In this document: piece by piece, positions 22,950-26,578 of the stretch
Numbering within the stretch: position 1 is the stretch's first letter
How the letters are laid out: every line of letters starts with the position of its first letter
NCBI GenBank assembly: GCA_028290305.1
Contig: JAQGKC010000115.1
Coordinates: 1 to 26,578 of the forward strand
Direction of reading: 5' to 3'
Length of the DNA stretch: 26,578 nt
Origin: Bradyrhizobium sp.
Lineage (GTDB): Bacteria; Pseudomonadota; Alphaproteobacteria; Rhizobiales; Xanthobacteraceae
Translations under genes and position numbers: made by a program
The notes under the pieces: model-generated
Database searches by the model: none
What the model was told of the DNA's origin: nothing
The model's input: the letters and a program-made list of their open reading frames with translations, nothing else

Positions 22950-25207
22950 ACGTGGCTGGGCAATTTGCGCGATATACCGGGGGGATGGATCAGGATTCCG
23001 GTTCGGAAAGCCTGTCGCTCCTGCAAGTTCGGAATTTCCTGACCCGGCAATGGCGTCTCATTGCAATGGTCACCGCCCTCGCGATGGCCGCCGGCGTCGC
23101 CTACGTTGCCGTTAGCCCCAAGCGATATACCGCTCAAGCGGACATGATCATCGACACGAAGCGGGTGACGTGGACGCAGTCCGAGATGGCATCGGAAAAC
23201 CGCACGATCGAGGATGCGTCCGTCGAGAGCGAGATCGAGACCACCAAATCCGAACAGGTCGCGACCACCGTCGTCCGGCAGTTGAAATTGACCGAAGACC
23301 CGGAATTTATCGGCTCCGGAGCCGACCTCAAATCCCACCTTCTCTCGCTGATCAAGCTGGGTGGACTGCCTCAGACCGAGCCCACCAGCACCGACTTGAC
23401 GCGCCGCGTCCTCTCCAGGCTAAAGGAGAATTTGCGCGTCACCCGATTGGGGCGCAGCTATATCGAACAGATCTTTTATACATCGCTCGACCGGGACAAG
23501 GCTGCCAGAATCGCCAATGCCTTCGCAGACGCTTACATCGAGGACCAGATTCAGGCCAAGTTCGAGGCGACGCATCGCGCAAGCGTCTGGCTCGAACAAC
23601 GGATAGGAGAGCTGCGCAAGCAGGCCAGCGACGCATATAAGGAAGTGCAGGACTTCAAATCCAAAAACAGCATCATTATCGGCGTCGACGGCAAGCTGGC
23701 GAGCGAAGTCGAGCTTGATCAGCTCGGGGTCGCGCTGGCGAAAGCGCGCGCCGATACCAGCCAGGCCAAGGCGAAGCTTGACCGCATCGAGCGCGTCCTG
23801 GAGCAGCGGTCCGACAAGGAAACGTTCAACATCCCTGATCCCATCGTGACGGACGCGCTCAGCAACCCCGTGATCACCAAGCTGCGTCAGCAATTCCTCG
23901 ACGACCAGAACAAGGAATCGGAGTGGAGCGCCCGCTACGGATCCGATCACCAGGCCGCGAGAAATCTGCGCGCGGAAATGGCGGCCCTGCAACGCGCGAT
24001 CTGGGACGAAATTTCACGGATCGCAGAAAGCTACAAGAGCGAGCTTCAGATCGCCAAGAGCCAGGAAGAATCCATCGACAAGCGCATGATGGAGGTCTTC
24101 CAGCAGTCCGGGTCCATGCGACAAAATCAGGTGCGATTGCGCGAACTGGAGACGGCGGCCAATAGTTATCGCGGCATCTACGAGACGTTCCTGTCCCGAT
24201 TCACGCAGTCCGTGCAGCAACAGTCTTTCCCGTCGACGGAGGCACGCGTTGTTACGGTCGCCTCCCCTCCCTCCGGGCCGAGTTCGCCGAAAGTCGGCTT
24301 GACGCTCGCGCTGGCCGCGATCTGCGGGTTGGGACTAGGCATCATGTCGGCCTTTGCTCGGGAGCAGATGAATCGGCAGATCCACACTCGCGCGGAGCTT
24401 GAGAGCCTGCTCGGAACCGGCTGCCTTGCGGTGCTCCCCGCTTTTGCCCAGAAGAACTCTGTGGTACGCGGCAAAGGCGCGATCCGGAAGTCCGGCGGAG
24501 TTTTCCGGCAGATCAGCGAGGCCGCGCCATTCTCGGCGACCGCCGAAGCCTTACGATATATCAAGGTGGCAATCGACCTACACCCAGCGGGGGCCAAGGT
24601 CATCGGAATTGTGTCTGCACTTCCCGGTGAAGGCAAAACGACCGTCGCGGCTGGTTTCGGCGCCTTTATCGCCAAGAACGGCGGCCGTATCCTGCTGATC
24701 GACGCCGACTTGCGAAACCCCTCCCTGACCCGCACACTCGGCTACACCGAAGCGCCCGGTTTGCTCGATATCGTCGCGGACAAATCCTCGTTTGAGGACA
24801 TGGTTATTAACGACTCCAAGCACAAGTTCGACTTTTTGCCGTCGTCGGCGCGAATCAAACCGACCAACAGCTCGGACGTGCTGAATTCGCCATCCATGAA
24901 ACAGATGCTGAAGGCCGTCAGGAACGACTATGACTATGTTCTCGTCGACTTGCCTCCGATCCTTCCAGTGGTTGATGTGAAGGCTGTTGCGCATCTGTTC
25001 GATGCCTTCGTGCTGGTGGTCGAGTGGGGCAGCACATCGACCGACGAGCTCCTCAAGGCCGCCGCGGCGTCGCCGACCTTGTCCGAGCGGCTGCTCGGGG
25101 CCGTTCTCAACAAGGCCGACGAAGACGTCATGCGGCGCTTTGAGGGCTACTCGGACCGGCGCTACGACTATTACACCAACGAAAAGAGTCCTGCGGACGT
25201 CGCCTAG
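22946..25207 (+). CDS. Polysaccharide co-polymerase fused to tyrosine autokinase (Wzc/GumC/ExoP-like)
   Basis: The protein is 753 residues from ATG 22946 (GAGG at 22934, eight bases upstream). It has a first membrane helix at about 37-58, a Wzz-type periplasmic domain with a long coiled-coil region (about 195-420), and a second helix at about 450-470 after the proline-rich SPPSGPSSPKVG. The cytosolic BY-kinase has Walker A SALPGEGKTT (K564), Walker A' ILLIDADLRNP (D586, D588) and Walker B VLVDLPP (D668). The tail has a tyrosine cluster (Y735, Y740, Y742, Y743) as autophosphorylation sites. Such proteins set chain length and work with an outer-membrane exporter in Wzx/Wzy systems; fusion of both parts in one chain is the proteobacterial form. 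All kinase motifs are intact. The likely exporter (Wza/GumB) is not in the window. Confidence 0.95.
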   Translation: MNVAGQFARYTGGMDQDSGSESLSLLQVRNFLTRQWRLIAMVTALAMAAGVAYVAVSPKRYTAQADMIIDTKRVTWTQSEMASENRTIEDASVESEIETTKSEQVATTVVRQLKLTEDPEFIGSGADLKSHLLSLIKLGGLPQTEPTSTDLTRRVLSRLKENLRVTRLGRSYIEQIFYTSLDRDKAARIANAFADAYIEDQIQAKFEATHRASVWLEQRIGELRKQASDAYKEVQDFKSKNSIIIGVDGKLASEVELDQLGVALAKARADTSQAKAKLDRIERVLEQRSDKETFNIPDPIVTDALSNPVITKLRQQFLDDQNKESEWSARYGSDHQAARNLRAEMAALQRAIWDEISRIAESYKSELQIAKSQEESIDKRMMEVFQQSGSMRQNQVRLRELETAANSYRGIYETFLSRFTQSVQQQSFPSTEARVVTVASPPSGPSSPKVGLTLALAAICGLGLGIMSAFAREQMNRQIHTRAELESLLGTGCLAVLPAFAQKNSVVRGKGAIRKSGGVFRQISEAAPFSATAEALRYIKVAIDLHPAGAKVIGIVSALPGEGKTTVAAGFGAFIAKNGGRILLIDADLRNPSLTRTLGYTEAPGLLDIVADKSSFEDMVINDSKHKFDFLPSSARIKPTNSSDVLNSPSMKQMLKAVRNDYDYVLVDLPPILPVVDVKAVAHLFDAFVLVVEWGSTSTDELLKAAAASPTLSERLLGAVLNKADEDVMRRFEGYSDRRYDYYTNEKSPADVA

Positions 25208-25210
25208 ACT

Positions 25211-25939
25211 TTGCCCGTCGCCCCAAAGCCAACAATTTCATTCCGGCTGTTCGTGCTACGCGGCTTCATGCTCGTCGTTGGCTGCGTCGGTATGTTCTGG
25301 GGCATAGCCAATATCGCGCGCGGCCAGGTCAGTGATGATTTTTGGGATGCCGAAGGCCGCCTGCTGCGGTTCGAAACCTTCAGCCGGGCCGCTTCGATCG
25401 CGATGCTCGATAGCACAGCCGCGCAGGACATCAGCCCGTGCGATAATCACGCCCAGCACGCCCTTATGCTCCTGGAAATTCCGCTTGCCGACGCCGCGCT
25501 GCGATCGGGGGCGGTGCAGGAATTCGATCAGCGCATCCGCTCTCTCGAAGATCGCGCCAGACGAACCCTGAGCTGCACGCCGCGTGATTCGTTCGTTTGG
25601 CTTCTGATGTTCGGCCTGGAGAACGAGCATGGGAATTTAAACGAACATTCGTTCGATCTGCTTGCGATGTCCTACGAGACTTCGCCGAACGAGGCCTGGA
25701 TCGGGATCCGCCGGATGGGCATTGCGATACCTGTCGCTCGCGTCGCACCCGAGCCGGTTCAGCAGAAAATTCTGGACGAATTTCAGAACTTGATCAGCCA
25801 CGGTTTCATTGAAGCACCCGCCCGCTCCTATTTGAACGCGTCCGCAGCGACACGCTCACTGCTTCAATCGCGCGTCGACCAGCTCGACCCGCGCAGCCAG
25901 AGGAACTTCTCCGAAACTTTGCAGAAACTGCGCTCCTGA
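25211..25939 (+). CDS. Single-pass membrane-anchored protein of unknown function, downstream of the kinase
   Basis: The protein is 242 residues from TTG 25211, three bases after the kinase stop; ATG 25268 would remove 19 residues including the basic FRLFVLRG segment, so the TTG is preferred. One membrane helix at about 15-36 (LRGFMLVVGCVGMFWGIA) is followed by an all-helical soluble part, presumably periplasmic, with two cysteines (SPCDNH and LSCTPRD) and repeated helix pairs that may be TPR-like (LLMFGLENEHGNL... SYETSPNEAWIGIRRMGIA). I recognise no named family. Gene spacing makes it part of the kinase operon, so it may help the export complex; this is inference. Confidence 0.78.
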   Translation: MPVAPKPTISFRLFVLRGFMLVVGCVGMFWGIANIARGQVSDDFWDAEGRLLRFETFSRAASIAMLDSTAAQDISPCDNHAQHALMLLEIPLADAALRSGAVQEFDQRIRSLEDRARRTLSCTPRDSFVWLLMFGLENEHGNLNEHSFDLLAMSYETSPNEAWIGIRRMGIAIPVARVAPEPVQQKILDEFQNLISHGFIEAPARSYLNASAATRSLLQSRVDQLDPRSQRNFSETLQKLRS

Positions 25940-26012
25940 GCCCTCTTGCCAACCCCCGGCGGACTGCTACCCATTTCGGAAGCGCAATCCCGGCAACGAG
26001 CCCCTCCGTTTA

Positions 26013-26040
26013 GGTCCTTGCCATTTTTGGTCCTTGCCAT
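26013..26040 (+). repeat. 12-bp direct repeat with 16-bp period
   Basis: GGTCCTTGCCAT occurs at 26013-26024 and at 26029-26040, separated by TTTT. The second copy includes the first two bases of the ATG proposed for the next gene, so the duplication has altered its translation start region. Confidence 0.85.
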
Positions 26041-26404
26041 GGCAGTTCGGATCATTGCCCTGCTCGCCCTCTGTCTCCTAACAGCGCCGTCGCGCTGTTT
26101 CGCGCAGGAAGCCGAAGAGTTCTCTGACTCATCCCTGACCCGCGAACAGTGGCAGCAACGGGTTCAAGACGCCCGCCGTCGCTCGGAGGAATTTGTCGCA
26201 ACCGCGCGCGAGCGGCCGCCAGAGACCCCGGCGCCCCCGGTCCAAGAGGAGGCGGAGAACGCGAACCGCGCCTTGAACGATCCGACCCTTCAACAAGGCG
26301 ACGTGATTTCCACCGGCAAGGGCTTTGTCGTCTTTGTCGGTCGCGATGAACAGCATCAGCCCGACGATTTCGTGTCGGCGCCGGGTCAGCAACATCCGCG
26401 CTAA
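26039..26404 (+). CDS. Small exported protein of unknown function, last gene of the kinase operon
   Basis: The protein is 121 residues from ATG 26039, chosen because it opens directly with a signal peptide (MAVRIIALLALCLLTAPSRC, cleavage probably near FAQ). A TTG at 25946 would add 31 residues before the signal and is less likely. The mature protein is charged and Pro/Glu/Gln rich (EQWQQRVQDARRRSEEF, ERPPETPAPPVQEE), with a short C-terminal block GDVISTGKGFVVFVGRDEQ that looks like a beta hairpin. No lipobox and no known domain were seen. The start region carries a short direct repeat and no good ribosome binding site. Confidence 0.65.
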   Translation: MAVRIIALLALCLLTAPSRCFAQEAEEFSDSSLTREQWQQRVQDARRRSEEFVATARERPPETPAPPVQEEAENANRALNDPTLQQGDVISTGKGFVVFVGRDEQHQPDDFVSAPGQQHPR

Positions 26405-26427
26405 CATTGATCCGGAAAAGCAAGCCC

Positions 26428-26442
26428 TCAGGCTGCGCCTGA
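26428..26442 (+). terminator. Short hairpin after the kinase operon, weak terminator candidate
   Basis: TCAGGC, TGC, GCCTGA form a perfect 6-bp stem 23 bp after the last stop codon. It is followed by CGTTAAAG, not a T run, so if it stops transcription it does so weakly or with Rho. Confidence 0.3.
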
Positions 26443-26452
26443 CGTTAAAGCC

Positions 26453-26578
26453 ATGTCTTTCTGCGGGCCGACCGGTACGAGGGTCCGCAGCACGGTGACC
26501 GAGTTGCCGTTCATGGTGTATGCAGAATTGACGCGCCTCAGCCAGAAACAGGCCGCAAAGGAGCCTCAGTTCCTTGAA
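26453..26578 (+). CDS. Possible 5' part of an unrecognised gene, cut by the right edge
   Basis: An ATG at 26453 opens 42 codons to the window edge, beginning MSFCGPTGTRVRSTVTELPF. About three quarters of the third positions are G or C, as expected for a gene here. The ribosome binding site is poor. A minus-strand frame over the same bases (ATG 26520 to TGA at about 26426, reading MNGNSVTVLRTLVPVG) is equally clean, so strand and reality are uncertain. Confidence 0.22.
   Translation, partial: MSFCGPTGTRVRSTVTELPFMVYAELTRLSQKQAAKEPQFLE

Noticed and set aside
23420..23992. 190-codon minus-strand frame opposite the kinase gene
   Set aside because: Antisense shadow of the coiled-coil region of a confidently assigned gene.

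Overview
The window is most of an exopolysaccharide / surface-glycan biosynthesis locus from an alphaproteobacterium. Protein style and gene content (a GumC/Wzc-type tyrosine autokinase followed by small exported proteins, GT4 enzymes, an IS66 relic) suggest Hyphomicrobiales, perhaps Bradyrhizobium or a relative. That assignment is inference, because no rRNA or housekeeping marker is present. No tRNA, rRNA, CRISPR array or intact mobile element was seen.

Layout. 1-459: almost nothing, perhaps the 5' end of a minus-strand gene at the left edge. 460-1617 (-): an acyltransferase-3 membrane O-acylase. 1640-2011 (-): a coding-looking remnant. 2059-4784 (+): three abutting genes (polytopic membrane protein, GT2 with C-terminal membrane helices, GtrA flippase) that look like a Gtr-type glycan side-branch cassette in reversed order. 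5100-6545 (+): a Wzy-like polymerase/ligase. 6570-9374 (-): an exported clan-A glycoside hydrolase and a GT2. 9910-17624 (+): GMC oxidoreductase, GT8, Wzx-like flippase, GT4, a degraded IS66 fragment, a 65-aa protein translationally coupled to a second GT4. 17803-19128 (-): an FAD protein related to UDP-galactopyranose mutases. 19903-21003 (+): a third GT4 whose stop codon lies in a 16-bp tandem repeat. 21084-21857 (-): a PPP-type metallophosphatase. 22228-26404 (+): exported Ala-rich protein, a polysaccharide co-polymerase/BY-kinase, and two small exported or anchored proteins.

How it may work. Five cytoplasmic or peripheral glycosyltransferases (GT2, GT8 and three GT4) would build a lipid-linked repeat unit, Wzx would flip it, the Wzy-like protein would polymerise it, and the Wzc/GumC-like kinase would control chain length and export. 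The acyltransferase, the Gtr-like cassette and possibly the GMC oxidoreductase would decorate the glycan, and the exported hydrolase would trim or release it. No priming hexose-1-phosphate transferase and no Wza/GumB outer-membrane exporter is visible, so the pathway must be completed outside the window.

The most unusual points are the reversed Gtr-like cassette, the small coupled protein at 16252, the undescribed exported proteins around the kinase, a 9-codon leader ORF overlapping the kinase start, the stop codon inside a tandem repeat, and the two gene remnants.
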